Source: Portulaca oleracea (lineage: Eukaryota > Streptophyta > Magnoliopsida > Caryophyllales > Portulacaceae). Taken from it: a stretch of DNA of 64,000 nt. The DNA lies in the NCBI GenBank assembly GCA_029582165.1, contig CM055870.1:17920332-17984331 (forward strand), read 5' to 3'. The notes beneath the pieces are model-generated. The model ran no database searches and was not told where the DNA came from. It was given only the letters and a program-made list of their open reading frames with translations. The first letter of the stretch is position 1, and each line of letters opens with the position of its first letter. Made by a program: the position numbers and the translations under genes. Shown here piece after piece: positions 1 to 12,341 of the stretch.

Positions 1-1480
1 AGAGAGAAGGAAAGGGGAGTTTGAATTAGATATACGATATATATTTATGAGAACCTTGTTTGAATTATAATTAATGGGATTAGATTTGGGGATTTGGAGG
101 GGGTGTAATTGTGTAAATAAGGGGGAATTTGTCTCTGGTGTGTATTTGCTTTTTGTTTTCTCTTTCCTAGTAGCAAAAATATCAGCTTTAACTCAGACAA
201 AGCTTTAATTCTTCAATTGTATGCACCCTCTTTGCACCTTTCTCTCTCTAAAATGGGTTTTCTCTATCTAGATATATTTGAAAGGGAAAACAGGGGAGAT
301 GATGACCCCTGTCTCTGTATACTCTTATTTGAAAAGGAAAACAGGGGAGTTTGGGTTTGGGGAGAGAGGAGATTTGGGGGACAAGGGATTTGGAGGAAGA
401 TGCTATGAGCTATTTAGCGACCATGGATTACAATTTTTTGAGCTTTCTCTCTCTACAACTTGAGATGAAGAAGAAGAAGATGATGATGAAAATGAGTTGG
501 GTGGCAGAGGGAGTGGCAGGGGAATTGAAGAAATTAGACTTTTCTTTTTTTATTTTCAGAAGGTAAACCTGTTATAGCAGGTAAGAAGGGTATTTTTGAT
601 CGTAATGGAAAGTTAAATGGTAATTTTGATTGCTTTAAAAGTTGAGTGGTATTTTTGATTAAATTGGAAAGTGTAAGGACATTTTTATCCAAGCACTTGT
701 ACAACTTCCCTTTCAGAAGAGTGAATGGAAGTAGTTTTGCACTTGATATATAGCACCTTCAATACACAATTCAAGAATTTGACGATAAACGAGAAGATAG
801 AAGTGGATGAACGTTGAACTGAAGTAGAAGAAGAATGAAGAAGAACGGCTGGGAGGGTGGGGTTTTAATTGGTCTTTTTTAAGTGAAAAGTTGAATAATA
901 AATTGTCTCAACTAGAGTTTTTTTAATGAAGGGCAAATTTGTAATTTCAACCCTTTGATTGCTCTTCATATGAAAAAGTAGATATAAATAATATCTTATT
1001 TCCATTGGGACAAATGGGGGCAATTGCCCCCCTATCTTGACCTGACTAATATAGATTCTGCGTTTCTTGTTTGAATAATTTCTTTGTGGAGCAATTGATG
1101 GAGGTCCTAACAATTAAGTAATAAGTCTTGGGTTCAATACTTACTAAGGTCATTTCTATTTTATTTTGCCATCCCATGCTTTTTTCCTTCCTCCTTTTCA
1201 CATACTTTGAGAAAAATATATACAACTGTGGAACCCGAGAAAATCTCCATGGTGTCCCTCGCGGTGTATGGCAAGTCGAAAGGGGTGCCTTTTCTTTGAG
1301 GGGATTTGCTTGAATTCCCCACTTATTAATTTTCCTTTATTATTATGCTCAAATGACAAATTTTGAATTTTATTTAGAAATGAAGAAATTATATTCAATT
1401 AGAAAATAAAAATGAGAAAAAGGAAAACAAAATACGCAAACCAAAGTGTCTCGGGATCCGAACCAAACCCACTGATTGGG
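1..1480. other. AT-rich non-coding sequence, no gene recognised
   Basis: No reading frame here looks like a known protein. There are purine-rich stretches (GAAGAAGAAGAAGATGATGATG around 465-490) and pyrimidine-rich leader-like sequence, but no splice-consistent gene model. The short frames near 217-566 overlap each other in different phases and have low-complexity composition, so I treat them as chance frames. Confidence 0.6.
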
Positions 1481-1484
1481 TCAC

Positions 1485-1828
1485 ATACCTGGAGGCATGC
1501 TGTTGGTCTGAGGTTCGAAACGATTCCCAAGGCTGGGGATCAGACCCGAACCAATAGACCACCAGACCACCAGAATACCTGGAGGCATGCTGTTGGTCTG
1601 ATGTTCATGAACGATTCCCAAGGCTAGGGATCAGACCTGAACCAACAGACCACCAGAATACCTGGAGGCATGTTGTTGGTCTGAGGTTCAGGAACAATTC
1701 CCAAGGCTAGGGATCATACCCGAACCAACAGACCACCAGAATACCTGGAGGCATGCTATTAGTCTGAGGCTCGGGAACGATTCCCGAGGCTGGGGATCAG
1801 ACCCGAGCCAACAGACCGAGCATTTTGA
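1485..1828. repeat. Four-copy tandem repeat, period 83-90 bp, rich in nested palindromes
   Basis: Copies begin at 1485, 1575, 1658 and 1741, each with ATACCTGGAGGCATGC or a close variant. Each copy contains GGTCTGA and, about 35 bp on, the complementary TCAGACC. In the fourth copy an inner perfect dyad, CTCGGGAA-CGA-TTCCCGAG, lies between them. Other copies carry the same block with C-to-T or G-to-A changes, mostly at CpG sites, as expected from methylation-driven decay. The array lies 100-450 bases inside a possible LTR element read on the minus strand. Confidence 0.9.
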
Positions 1829-1935
1829 TTTTATTTCGTCAATTTTTGATTTTCTGTTTGAACATTAATATCTAAAATCGAAATAAAATTCAAAAAAGGC
1901 CAAAAGAAACAAAATAATTAAACAAAGAGTCGCCA

Positions 1936-3033
1936 ATTAATTTTTACAAGAGAATTAATAAACTCGAAATTGATGACTCCACTAACCATGAATCAAAATA
2001 TTCGGATCCGGGGGTAAGGTTACGGATTCGAGACTTAAAATTCTCAAATTCGTCTGTTCAACGAACGGACTCTACTAAACAGGTTAATTAAAGAAAAGAA
2101 AGAGAAAAAGAGAAGAGTAGAGACTAGAGAGGGAGAATGAATTATCGTAATTAATATTATTTAGTTACATGCGAATGCGGTATTAAATACGAGAAATAAA
2201 TGCATAAGAAGCAAAAGGAATTAAACAAGAATAAGGTTTATTTACAAGCATTCAAGTTTAATTAAGTTGAGTTTATTATTACCTCATATTACAAGATAAC
2301 ACAAGTGGAAGAAATAGAGAGAGAGAGAGACTAGAATGCTAAGTAAAATGAATGCAAAATTAGAGAAATGAAGGAAGGAGAAGAGAAAAAATCACCTAGT
2401 GTATATAGTCAATACGCTAGGGTGATTCTAGTGTAAAGGGTGAATGGAATAGGATGGGGTATTTATAGGTGAAATCGGGGTAGAAATTAGGGTAAAAAGG
2501 AGGGAATGGCAGCCACAATACTTGCAGGCATGGTGGGCTTCGGAGGCTGCCCAACTACACATTTCCCTAGGTCAGCACGTTTCTCGAGGCAAACCGGGTC
2601 GGGCTTGACCCACCCATATACCTGGCGGTATGTTGGGTCTAGGAAAAGCCCAATTTCACGCTTTCCGAGGCAATTTGGGTCGGGCCTGACCCGCCAGAAT
2701 ACCTGCCGGAATGTTGGACCTAGGAAAAGCCCGACTACACGCATCCCGAGGTCAACACGCTTCCCGAGGCGCTGGTCTGCATAACCAACCACCGCATACC
2801 ACCGTGTATGAAGGCGGATGTACCAGACTGCACCGCACTGCGTTGGGTCGCGCGTCAGGTCTGATTGGGTTATTTGGGTTGTGCCCTTTTGTGATGATTT
2901 TTCCTTCATTTCTTTATCATCTTTTGCATTTCAAAATTCTTGGCATTTTCTAAATTATTCTAAAATAAAAGAAATTCAAAATAAATTACAATATTTGTAA
3001 AGCTGAATTGAATGACAAAATTCAGCGTCTACA
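1936..3033 (-). mobile_element. LTR-like relic, minus orientation (boundaries uncertain)
   Basis: Read on the minus strand it starts near TGTAGACGCTG (3033), has a TATA-like box CTATAAATAC (2469-2460), then pyrimidine-rich leader sequence, and reaches TGGCGACTC (1935-1927), which could be a primer-binding site. No second LTR, target duplication or pol domain is visible, and the two proposed ends do not form a clear TG...CA pair. It may be a solo LTR plus leader or another kind of repeat. Called from layout only. Confidence 0.4.
2520..2770. repeat. Degenerate tandem repeat upstream of the LTR-like TATA box
   Basis: Blocks with TACCTGGCGGTATGTTGG and TACCTGCCGGAATGTTGG recur about 100 bp apart, alternating with GGGTCGGGCTTGACCC and GGGTCGGGCCTGACCC, which have palindromic GGGTC/GACCC arms. 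The wording resembles the array at 1485-1828. It is GC-rich in an AT-rich setting and lies 50-300 bp upstream of the minus-strand TATA-like box. The overlapping frames here (for example 2487-2909) are repeat-encoded and not convincing proteins. Confidence 0.7.
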
Positions 3034-3572
3034 ACAACTATAGAAAATAATTAAAAAAATATAAATAAGAGACCAATAAATTTTATTCTTTAACCTATAA
3101 TATTATTAATTTAAGGGTATTCAATAAGTAATCTAAAATTTGTTTATTTAATAAAGTGAATGAAATGAAATTAAAAATTTATTTATTTATTATGTTGTAT
3201 GTTTGAATAGTTAAGGCAGTGCATTAGAAAAAATATATTTATCCCTAAATAAATTACATTATTTACAATTTATTAATGTATCATTTTTCTCTTTTCCTGT
3301 AGTATAAATATATTTTGTAATTTCTTTTGACACAATAGAAAACCAAATCCAAAACCAATACTTCAAAGTCTCGCTCAGGTGGGATATAGAGGGATCAAAT
3401 GTAGCAGTCTTACCCCTAAATTTTACAATTTAGAGAAACTGATTTCAATTTGCTCAATATTTAGAAATCGTCCCCTACCTACTGCTCCATGAAAAAAAAA
3501 ATATATGAAGTTTAATGAGACATTTAACTTTAGCCAATTACAATCTAAGTTGAGAAATCAAGCTATTTTAGC
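3034..3572. other. AT-rich intergenic sequence
   Basis: Nothing recognisable beyond A/T-rich non-coding sequence. Confidence 0.6.
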
Positions 3573-3580
3573 TATCCAAA

Positions 3581-4382
3581 GGAACTAATAACACATACCT
3601 CCCTCAAAGTTTTGTAAAATGAGAATTTTACCCTCCATATTTGAGAAATCTTAATGACCCAACCTAACAAACCCTAAATACAATAAATATGATACTTAAC
3701 TATTGTTGATATCAATTTTATCTACTTTTTAAAATTTACTTGATGAATACAAATGGTGAAAATTCCAAGTTAGCCTTCATTTAAAAGTTCCCAACTCCCC
3801 AATTTATTTTTCTACCCAATCAACCCCTCCCCCTTGGATTTTTTTGTTGGCCGCTGAAACCCAGCCAACCCTAGCCTTTAGTTTTCTCATGTTCGCTTGT
3901 TCAACATCTCAGTCCTCATGGCTTCTTCGTCGATCTCCACAATTTATTTAAAAGTTTCAAATTATTTTTTTTTTGTTTGTTCATGTCTACCATAGCCACA
4001 GTGGAACCACCAACATCTCAACCTTTCTCCACAATTTCTAACAAACCATGAATTATCGATCTTGTTTCTTGTTTGATGGGTTGTCATTCAATTTCTCTCA
4101 GTTTCAGGGAGGAAAGAGAATTGCAAGAAGCGTCTAAAACAAAAGTATATTCAATTTAGTAATGATGTGGGTAATTTGGTCTTTTTAATTTAAATCTTGA
4201 GGGTATTTTTGTCAAACTAAATAAAATGACAGGGATAAACATGTCCAGGTCGTTGACTAATCGGAAAAAGTGTATATTTATGTAAACAATAAAGGTTAGG
4301 TTAGGTAATTGAGATTTCTCAAATATGGAGGGTAAAATTCTCATTTTAAAAAACTTTGAGGGAGGTATATGTTATTAGTTCC
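3581..4382. mobile_element. 802-bp MITE with long terminal inverted repeats and 8-bp target duplication
   Basis: The left end GGAACTAATAACA followed by CATACCTCCCTCAAAG is mirrored at the right end for about 65 bp (CTTTGAGGGAGG...TGTTATTAGTTCC). Both sides are flanked by TATCCAAA (3573-3580 and 4383-4390). No transposase frame is present, so it is non-autonomous. An 8-bp duplication suggests hAT. The long TIRs and a possible 9-bp reading (CTATCCAAA) would also fit a Mutator-like element. Confidence 0.85.
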
Positions 4383-4528
4383 TATCCAAAGTATGAATAT
4401 TTTGACATAATAGAAGTATTATAATAATTCTCCCCCTCAACATTTAGGTCTAGCTTCGTCCCTGTCAACAATAGTTAGGTATGACAATTGTTACTTTTAG
4501 TATTTGTTTGGTAGGTAATTATGATTTT

Positions 4529-4592
4529 TAAAATATGGAGGGTAAAATCCTTATTTCACAAAACTTTGAGGGAGGTATATGTTATTAATTCG
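4529..4592. repeat. Extra right-end TIR copy of the 3,581-4,382 MITE
   Basis: AAAATATGGAGGGTAAAAT followed by ACTTTGAGGGAGG and TATGTTATTAATTC repeats the right terminus of the neighbouring element, about 140 bp further on in the same orientation. No partner left end is seen, so this is a truncated second insertion or a duplicated end. Confidence 0.75.
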
Positions 4593-4951
4593 TAAATCAA
4601 GCCTAGTTCTTAGGTTTTATTGGTATGCAATTGAGATTGTTTTAATCTTATACCACAAGAGATTGACTTTGTAATCTCTGCGTCTTTGATGGAATTGTGT
4701 GAGGCTCATGTGTGAGTGTTAAGTTCTCAGGTTGTAACTTTAGTGGAGGTTTGGGGATTTCTAATTAACACTTGTAATCTTCTGATAGTGTATCGTTTAT
4801 GGATTTTATTTCCCGATTTGGGTTTTTCACGCTAAACCCTTGGATGTGAATCTTAATTTATTTTTCGCTCTTATTATTGTTAGTATGTAGCTAGTATTCT
4901 CTTTCCTAATGTGTGGGTAGAAATGTTTTCCCCTTCTCCAAGCTTGTGACT

Positions 4952-5169
4952 TAGAGCTGGCAAAATTTTGTCCGATCCGGAATATTCGTATTGTCCAACT
5001 TGGAAAAAATCGGGTCTGGACATAGATTTTTTGTCCGAGTTTTGATATTGACCAAATATTCCTTCATTCGAATTGTCCAACACGAAATAAAACCGGGTGC
5101 GGGCATGAATTTCTCGTTCGAATTTTGATATTGACCGAATTTGTCTGACCCGAATTTACCCAAACTCTA
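4952..5169. mobile_element. Small hAT-like MITE relic with internal duplication
   Basis: It begins TAGAGCTGGCAAAA and ends in sequence complementary to TAGAGTTTGGGTAAA. The start resembles the TAGAGCTGGG terminus of the hAT element at 18,985. Inside, a block with ATTGTCCAAC...GGGT...CGAATTTTGATATTGACC occurs twice, about 80 bp apart. No clean 8-bp target duplication is visible, so the call is tentative. Confidence 0.4.
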
Positions 5170-7494
5170 ATTTTTGCTTGCGCTAATGTGACTATGATTA
5201 ATTCCCCCTTTCTATATATACTCAAGGCTTATAAGGACTAACGAAATATGGGTATTTTGATTTGTAATGTATTTGATGACAACGAAATATGGGTATTTTG
5301 AAACCCTTCCTCAAAAATCTCTCATACATTGTATCCATTCTTGAACAGTGATGTTTGTAGAGCAACCTCTTTATAGTTGAAATGGTGGTTCTCCTTTAAT
5401 TCATGTTTGGCGAGACTTTTTCTTAGTGTTTCTTGATTGATTTGCTGGTGGTCATATTTTTAGACATCCATCTTGAAGGCCTAGATCATTTTTGATGGAG
5501 ATTTTCATTTAGAGGTGACCAAATTCAACTCTATTTACTTGTTTTGTTGCAGAATTCATATAGTTGCTATGTGGCCTTAAATTCGGGAGTTTAAGAGGTG
5601 TTTTTGGGAGCGTTTCAATCATGAAATGATAGCTTAGTGTTTTGGCATGTTTCGTTATTCATGGTAGCTAGTTAAAGTTGATTCTGTGATGTTTGGAACT
5701 TGAATTCCAATATTCATTCAATCTAATCCTCTATGAATTCTATTGAATGTTTTGTCTAGATATTTTGCTTCTAAGCCTATTTTATGATCCTTGGGTGATC
5801 ATACATTCATAATATTAGTCTTTCTAATCACATTATGGATAAATTGAACCTTTGGATTTCAAAGCACCGCGGCCAAATTTTCTTACGTAGCACCAAAGAT
5901 GTTTGTTTGCCTACGTGATACATATATTGTAGTGTAATCTCAAATTTTAGTATCCTAGATTGTATTCCAAATTATCGTGCATTAGCTTGTAGTACTCCAA
6001 AGTATAATATATTGAATTGCAGTACTTTAAATATTCATCAATTCATGTATTGAATTATAGTAGTTTAAAATATTGCTCAGATTAAACCAATTCAATGGTC
6101 ATGTATTAAAATTCAATGATCCAATAGTTGAACTTACTATGGTACATTTCTAAAAATCAACTTAACATTGTAATATTATTATTAAATGATATCCTATTTT
6201 TCAACTTACTGTCATGAATTTGCCAAACTTGTAATGTTGTATTCTTTTAATGATACTTTCTACTATAAATTTAGTAATAACAGTCTTGATCTGACAAAAT
6301 TGACACGACTCAAATGATCCATCTTAACCCAAACCCACCCAAACTCGAAAATGCCAAAAATAATTAACCCAAAATAGACCCATGCCCGAAGTGTCCCAAC
6401 CCCCACCTGACTTGACTCCTATTTATCTTTCACCAAAGTGTTCGTTTTTTGGAGATAATATTATTAGACAAAAAAACACCTCGAAATCAACCCAACACAA
6501 GCTTGAACCTTGTTCACCCCAAATTGTCCAACCCAAATGGGTCCAACCCAAACTCATTTCAAGTGACCCAATTGACAGGTCAAATTTTATATAACACATC
6601 ATTTACATGCAGAACAATTAATAGTCGTCTTCAAAAATGTGACGAACATAAATATTGCACCTATAGGGCACAAAATCTTACATAAAATTGTCTTACCATA
6701 AATTCACTGTGAGATATACAACTTTATTGTGATCTTTTATGAATATAAGGATGACCAATAATTTATTTAGAATGATTCTGATAATAATAATCCCTTTGTA
6801 TGCTATTAGTTACACCCATACTTAAAATTTATTTTAATATGACTTATTAATTATAGTAAATATCCAAAGGGTCACTTTAAAAAAAAAGCACGTCTTACAA
6901 TAATTTTACATAGAATCATCTCCAATATATCACTCAAAAAACAATTAGGTGCTCCTCATTTTGTGAAAACTATTTTTAAGCCCCATATTTCTAAAATACA
7001 TTTTAAAATAACCTATAATTAAAGTTAATTGTTAATTGACAAATTTAGTAATTTGAACATGTAGTTAGCAAGATTTTGGTGGAAAATTACTTGAAAATAT
7101 TTATTGTCAGTGAACGTCAATACTCAAAAGATGATTTTATCGCCAAATAATCAACTAAACTGTATCTTAAAATATAATCTAGAAAATGGGGACCAAAAAT
7201 AATTTCCACGATCAAGGTTACACTCCAATCGTTTTTTGTTAAGCACTCACAAAAGACATGCCCTGATGCACCCACACGTACAGCGTCGCAATTAAGAATT
7301 AAGAGACAGTTGTAGAAGACCACAAATTCAGATTTCTCCAACTCCAGCCTACAAAATTGACCACTATTCAACCCAACCACGATGACTCAACAACCACAAA
7401 GTGCGGGTTTCTTTTACTACAATAGAGCCTGTTCAATTTTAAGATCTAAGTTACACAAATACTACAGATTACAATTCAAAATCTCAACTCAATG

Positions 7495-7498
<4 letters not shown>
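5170..7498. other. AT-rich intergenic sequence downstream of the aspartate kinase gene
   Basis: No convincing coding sequence. Around 6,290-6,590 there is a stretch rich in AACCCAAACCCA and GACCC motifs of the kind found inside hAT-type ends, but no paired termini were found. Confidence 0.55.

Positions 7499-7500
<2 letters not shown>

Positions 7501-7548
<48 letters not shown>
7501..7548. repeat. (TA)24 microsatellite
   Basis: An uninterrupted TA dinucleotide run about 125 bp beyond the aspartate kinase stop codon on the 3' side. Confidence 0.98.
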
Positions 7549-7550
<2 letters not shown>

Positions 7551-7674
7551 CTGGCAGGAAACAAGTAGGAATTGTTCCAAAGTATTCCCCAGACCCTGCT
7601 GCTGGAGACTTTGTCTCGTCTGTTGGGAACCCCACCAGCTCAAGCAAAAATGCAGCAGCAATGACCCCTTAGAA

Positions 7675-10600
7675 TCAGTTATTCAAGCGAACTGCTGAGC
7701 CATTTCCAGCTGTTGCACCTCTAAGGTGCAGTTCAGGAGGATCACCGCTCTCAAAAAATTCATTGTGTAAGGCCTTGACGCATTTTTCAGCTTCATCATC
7801 ATTAACTATCAGAGATATGTTGACCTGGAAATTAGCAGATACGACACTTAGTGCAATGACACTGGGCAAAATCAAGTCAGAATATGGACGGCTCTACAGA
7901 CATACAGACCTTAGATGCTCCTTGTGAGATCATCTGGACATTGACATTGTTTGTCCGAAGAACATGGAAAGCCTGCCAATAAAAGGAGGTAATATGAGCA
8001 ATAATAGTAAAGAAACCTAGCAAGAATGATGTGGGATGCGCCAACAAAGTAGGTAGGATTTGACAAGCAAACCTTCTCTAGTATCAAAGAAGAATACTGG
8101 ACATTTCCGATCAGGGAGATAATTGATCGGTGCTGAAGCAAATTGACAACTGCAATCTTTTCCAGCTCTTCCACCACACGGTCAAGCTCCTGCTCCACAA
8201 ATATATTAGTTTGCAATTTTCATCATTACCATTGTCAACACCATTCCCACTTGCTGCAGAATACACAGGACCAATGAATATAGTAAACTCAAACATTGAG
8301 TACAAACACCATACTCTTGCCTGCTGAATCAGTTCTCTGCTCCAAAGCTTTGACGGGTCCAATGTAAGTGAGATACTGACTTCACTAGTAGCAACAACAT
8401 CCACAGAGATTCCTAAATCTTCGAAAATCGAAAAGACCTGCTCGAAGGACCAAGGCAAATCATTCGCGATTAAATGGCATTGTGTGGCCAGTATGATACA
8501 AATAATTAGGCGGTAGAAAGGGCAAAGTTTTCCTGACCTTGGCAAGAAATCCAAACTGGCCAAGCATGCGAGTACTGACTATGTCCAACATTGTAACATT
8601 TCGTTTCAACACTATGCTAGTCAGTAGAACCTGTAATTCAAAGGAAACTATTCAGTGGAAAAAGTAAAAATGTCAGTACTCGGAGCTTGTTCTAACACAC
8701 ACCTCGCTCATATCTCGTGCCCTGTTGATGAGTGTCCCCGGAGCCTTTGGGTTGTAAGAATTTTTTACTCTGACAGGCACATCTCCTTCCCTAGCAGGTC
8801 TCATTGATTGTGGATGCAGGACCTACAGATGGCATACAATGTCTCATTAGAAATCAATATCAACAGAACACCCTTGCATTTACTAGGGGGGGAAAAAAGG
8901 CTGCAGTGAAGACCGCTGTATTTAATTCATGTAAGAAATTGTCCCCAAATTACTCAAGGGTTCTCAAACTACAGATAAATGGCAGGGGCAAACAGGGTGG
9001 CTATTTAAAACAAACTTCGACCATGATTGACTCATGTAAAACTTCCTTCTTGCAGCCTTATAAAAGGTAGCATCATATGTACACTGAAGCAGCTAACTTT
9101 ACAAATGCCAAGCACCACAAGATTAAATAGATTATAACTCCTTACCTGTGCCCCAAAATATGCAAGCTCTGCAGCCTCATCAAATGTCAAATACGGTACA
9201 GGTTTGGCTCGAGGATATATTGTTGGATCGCATGTCAAAACACCATCAACATCTTTCCACACCTGAGAATTAAAACAAGAGCTAATTTTTTTGATGTGTG
9301 TAACTTGAACGCCTTTTCAAATATGGAAACAAAGCATGTTATGATCATATTGATCTCACAATAATGGATGAGATAAATGCACCTGTATCTCCCGCAAACC
9401 CAGCGCTTTGCCAATGGTAGTAGCTGTTAAATCACTGCCACCCCTACCCAATGTTGTGATAGAACCTGACTTGCAACCCTATAATTCAAAGAATGAGTGT
9501 CAATACAAGACAACCACTCAGAGATCAAATTTCCAATTATGAATCTCAAAGAAAAATTAATAGAATCCCAACCTTTCCAAGGAACCCTGTAACAATGGGA
9601 ATGGCAGGATCAGACACCCAATCATCATGCAATCTCTTGGCTAAGGCTGGATATGTTGCTTCTAATATATCCGCATTTGTGAAGTCATCCGTTGTAATAA
9701 AGCCAATCTCAAATGCATCATACTGCAATGCTCTAATTTTATCATAGTTAGCATCTAATCTACTAATTGACAGTACATCAGTAACAAATTCCAAGGAAAG
9801 CCCAACATAGAAAGAAAAGTTACACTCAGTTCAATTGGAAACTAACTAGTCTTCAATTGTCTTTTCCAGTGAAGGTTTTTAATGTCAATTGCCAACTCGT
9901 TTAATTTGTCAAATCTATGAAGCACACATTATACGTAGCCAGCAGGGACACAAGGGCCTGGTGCAAAAGGAAAAAGAAAATCGACTGCAAGTTATAAGAC
10001 CTCCATTACATCAGCATGATTAATTATGAATGTCAAACATGCATCATAAACACTTGTTTGCCACTATCTAGAACAGCTTCTTTTTTGCATTTTCACTTCA
10101 TGACTGCCTTTTCAAAAGCGGATGAATGATTCATCTTAACTAATAAAGATGGAGAAGCCATAGCATTATGTTACCATGTGGGTTTAAGTTACCGAAGCCA
10201 AACTCCACCACTCTCAATAACCTATGTCCTTCAACAAAATTGATGGTTCTAGGTGTTTGTGGAAACCACAAACTGGAAGCAAAGCACGTTAGTTAGAGCA
10301 CAATTGTTACGAGTTTTTTCTGTAACTTGATGAACTTCATTATTGTTTCTGAAGGAATGAGCAGCTCAATACAATCTTAAAGCTTATATAGAAGCATATC
10401 AGGCAAAATGGAGAGGGAAAAAAAGCTCACAAAACCAAGCTCTAACTAACTTAACTAACTCTAACAGCCACGAAAACCAATAAAAAATAAAGAAGAAAAT
10501 AAAAAATCAATGATCTCTAACATCAACAGGCAAGTTTTCAGCAGCTGTACCAGCTTTATTATCAGTGAATTCAATAAAAGGCTCTGCAAATTATAAACTT

Positions 10601-11824
10601 TCCCAGCCCATTGAAAATCAGTCACATTAATCCAGAGTAACTTCAACAAGAGTAACTCATGGCATCTAGGTTTTGCCTTATTAAACAACTCATGAAGAAG
10701 TGAAACTTACTTGGCGAGCCTTGGCTCCAATTTTGTTCATGTATGCGGCAAAGATTCTGGTGGACATGCACTCTCCGAATGAAACAAGGTAGTCCTTGGT
10801 ACGTGGGGTTAGTTCTTTCATCATTGCAATCCCCTTGAGAAGCTGCTCTAACTCCTCCAAATGCGCTGCAAACATTTTGAAAACAAATTATTAGTTGAAT
10901 TACCGCTCAGGAACAGGACACTCGAACCATTCCCTGTTCTTTGGATTGGATAAAATGAGGTTTGGAATCAACTTTGGATAGATTCAATTGGATAAATTAT
11001 GATGCTTTTTTTGGGAATTGTAGTTTTAGAGAGGTTTTTTTGGGGGGAATTGCGTAAGGTTTGGATTGGAAAGAGTTATGAACGGGGCAAGCCCAATTGT
11101 AAAATTGACAGAGATGCTTACAGGAGATAACAGAAATGTCAATTCCCAGCTCGTCTACAGTCCTGGAAGAAATTATCAGTCAATTCATTCAGCAGCAGAA
11201 GGGGGGAAAGATAGAAGAAAGGAAAATGGCAATAGCAATACAAAAACAAAATTACCGGTAATGGAGATCCTTGATGAGGCTGAGCTCTGGGATATCAGAG
11301 GCCTTGGATACTCCACAGCTGACTGCCTTCTCTCCCGCCTGACCACAAGAAACCAAAACATTCTTGCGATCAACATGGTGATGAATGAATGCATACATGA
11401 AATGAAATGTAAAGGAGGTTATACATACGTTAAGAAGATTATTGGTGGTCTTTCCCATGGCAGAGAGGACAACAACAGGGCTCTCTTCAGGAAAGCTGAG
11501 GATGAGATCGGCGACTTCCCTCATCCTTTCAGCAGAAGCGACAGATGATCCGCCGAACTTCATAACCACCGTGAAGTTATCCCTGGGATTCGAATCGGCA
11601 GCATTGCCATGACTCCTCTCAATTTGCTCAACCTTCTGACATCTGACACCGGAATCTCTCCTCCTCGTCCTACAAGCAAGGGAGGAGCGGGACAGCCGAG
11701 AAATGGAGGAAAGGGAAGCGCCGAATTTGAGGGTGGATGCTGAAGAGGAGGGTGAAGAAAATTGGGGAGATGAGGAAGTAGTAGGCCTGGTGCGGACGCC
11801 ATGGAAATGCAAAGAAGCTGCCAT
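7675..11824 (-). CDS. AK: Aspartate kinase, monofunctional, plastid (13 exons, 567 aa)
   Basis: Catalyses ATP-dependent phosphorylation of aspartate, the first step to lysine, threonine, methionine and isoleucine, in the plastid. Exons (minus): 11824-11429, 11338-11256, 11162-11122, 10865-10711, 9722-9573, 9478-9383, 9262-9146, 8822-8703, 8630-8538, 8437-8315, 8189-8073, 7972-7910, 7824-7675. All introns read GT-AG and phases close to 567 aa, near the usual length of plant monofunctional enzymes. Residues 1-65 are rich in Ser and Arg, as in a plastid transit peptide. The kinase signature KFGGSS is at 89-94; TTDDF and TLGRGGSD mark the aspartate/ATP site in exons 5-6. The C-terminal third (about 390-560) is the ACT regulatory region, with [12 protein letters not shown]. 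No homoserine dehydrogenase domain follows, so this is the monofunctional, lysine-sensitive type. Exon 3 is only 41 nt. The exon 10 donor is ambiguous: GT after QAR, or a GC donor six bases earlier. Confidence 0.95.
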
Positions 11825-11966
11825 TGTTGCTGGGATTGGGGGTAGGAAGTCGACGAATTTGATGGGAAATGGGAAATGGGAGGCACGAACTCAGTGGGCT
11901 CTCGCCGGCAGGGGTGTCTGTGCTTGTTTGGAGCTGATTACGTGAGCTGGTCAAGAGGCCCAAGTT

Positions 11967-12000
11967 GAAACAGAAACAGAAACAGAAACAGAAACAGAAG
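11967..12000. repeat. (AACAGA)n hexanucleotide repeat upstream of aspartate kinase
   Basis: Five to six copies of AACAGA, that is a TCTGTT pyrimidine tract on the gene strand, 143-176 bp upstream of the start codon. It probably lies in the 5' leader or promoter. A TTTATAAT-like sequence sits about 40 bp further upstream (near 12,030), but I would not call a TATA box from it. Confidence 0.85.
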
Positions 12001-12341
12001 CATGCGGTGGGAGAAAAACGAAAGGAAATTATAAAGTTGTAGTAGGGTTTTTGCGTTCTCTCTTCTAGTTAGACACCTCGAGAGTCGAGAAGCTACAGCC
12101 TCAACTTCTCTGCCACCAACCACATTCGGATCCTTTTGGTCTGGATTATGGGGGCCCTTTGTATATTGAGTCCGCCACTCTCCCATCCCAACCTTCGCTT
12201 TTAGTTGTTTGTTTCTATTTGCATTGTGGGCTTTGGCCCTAGTATGTAACAGTATGTTTTGTTTTCTTACTCCATTGTCTAGCCCTTCGATCAAATCCAT
12301 TATGTGAGGTGGAGGAATCCATCACCTCTTAGTCTATCATG

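Noticed and set aside
1485..1828. CRISPR-like spaced repeats
   Set aside because: Direct tandem units of 83-90 bp without unique spacers, in a eukaryotic genome; this is a tandem repeat.
2487..2909. 140-aa minus-strand frame with repeated PxxRQV motifs
   Set aside because: It is encoded by the tandem repeat itself, overlaps open frames on the other strand and has no recognisable domain.
6287..6600. Possible hAT element with AACCCAAACCCA motifs
   Set aside because: No paired termini or target duplication could be found.
11066..11886. Plus- and alternate-frame open frames across the first aspartate kinase exons
   Set aside because: Shadows of the coding strand; the minus-strand frame with KFGGSS and splice-consistent exons explains the region.
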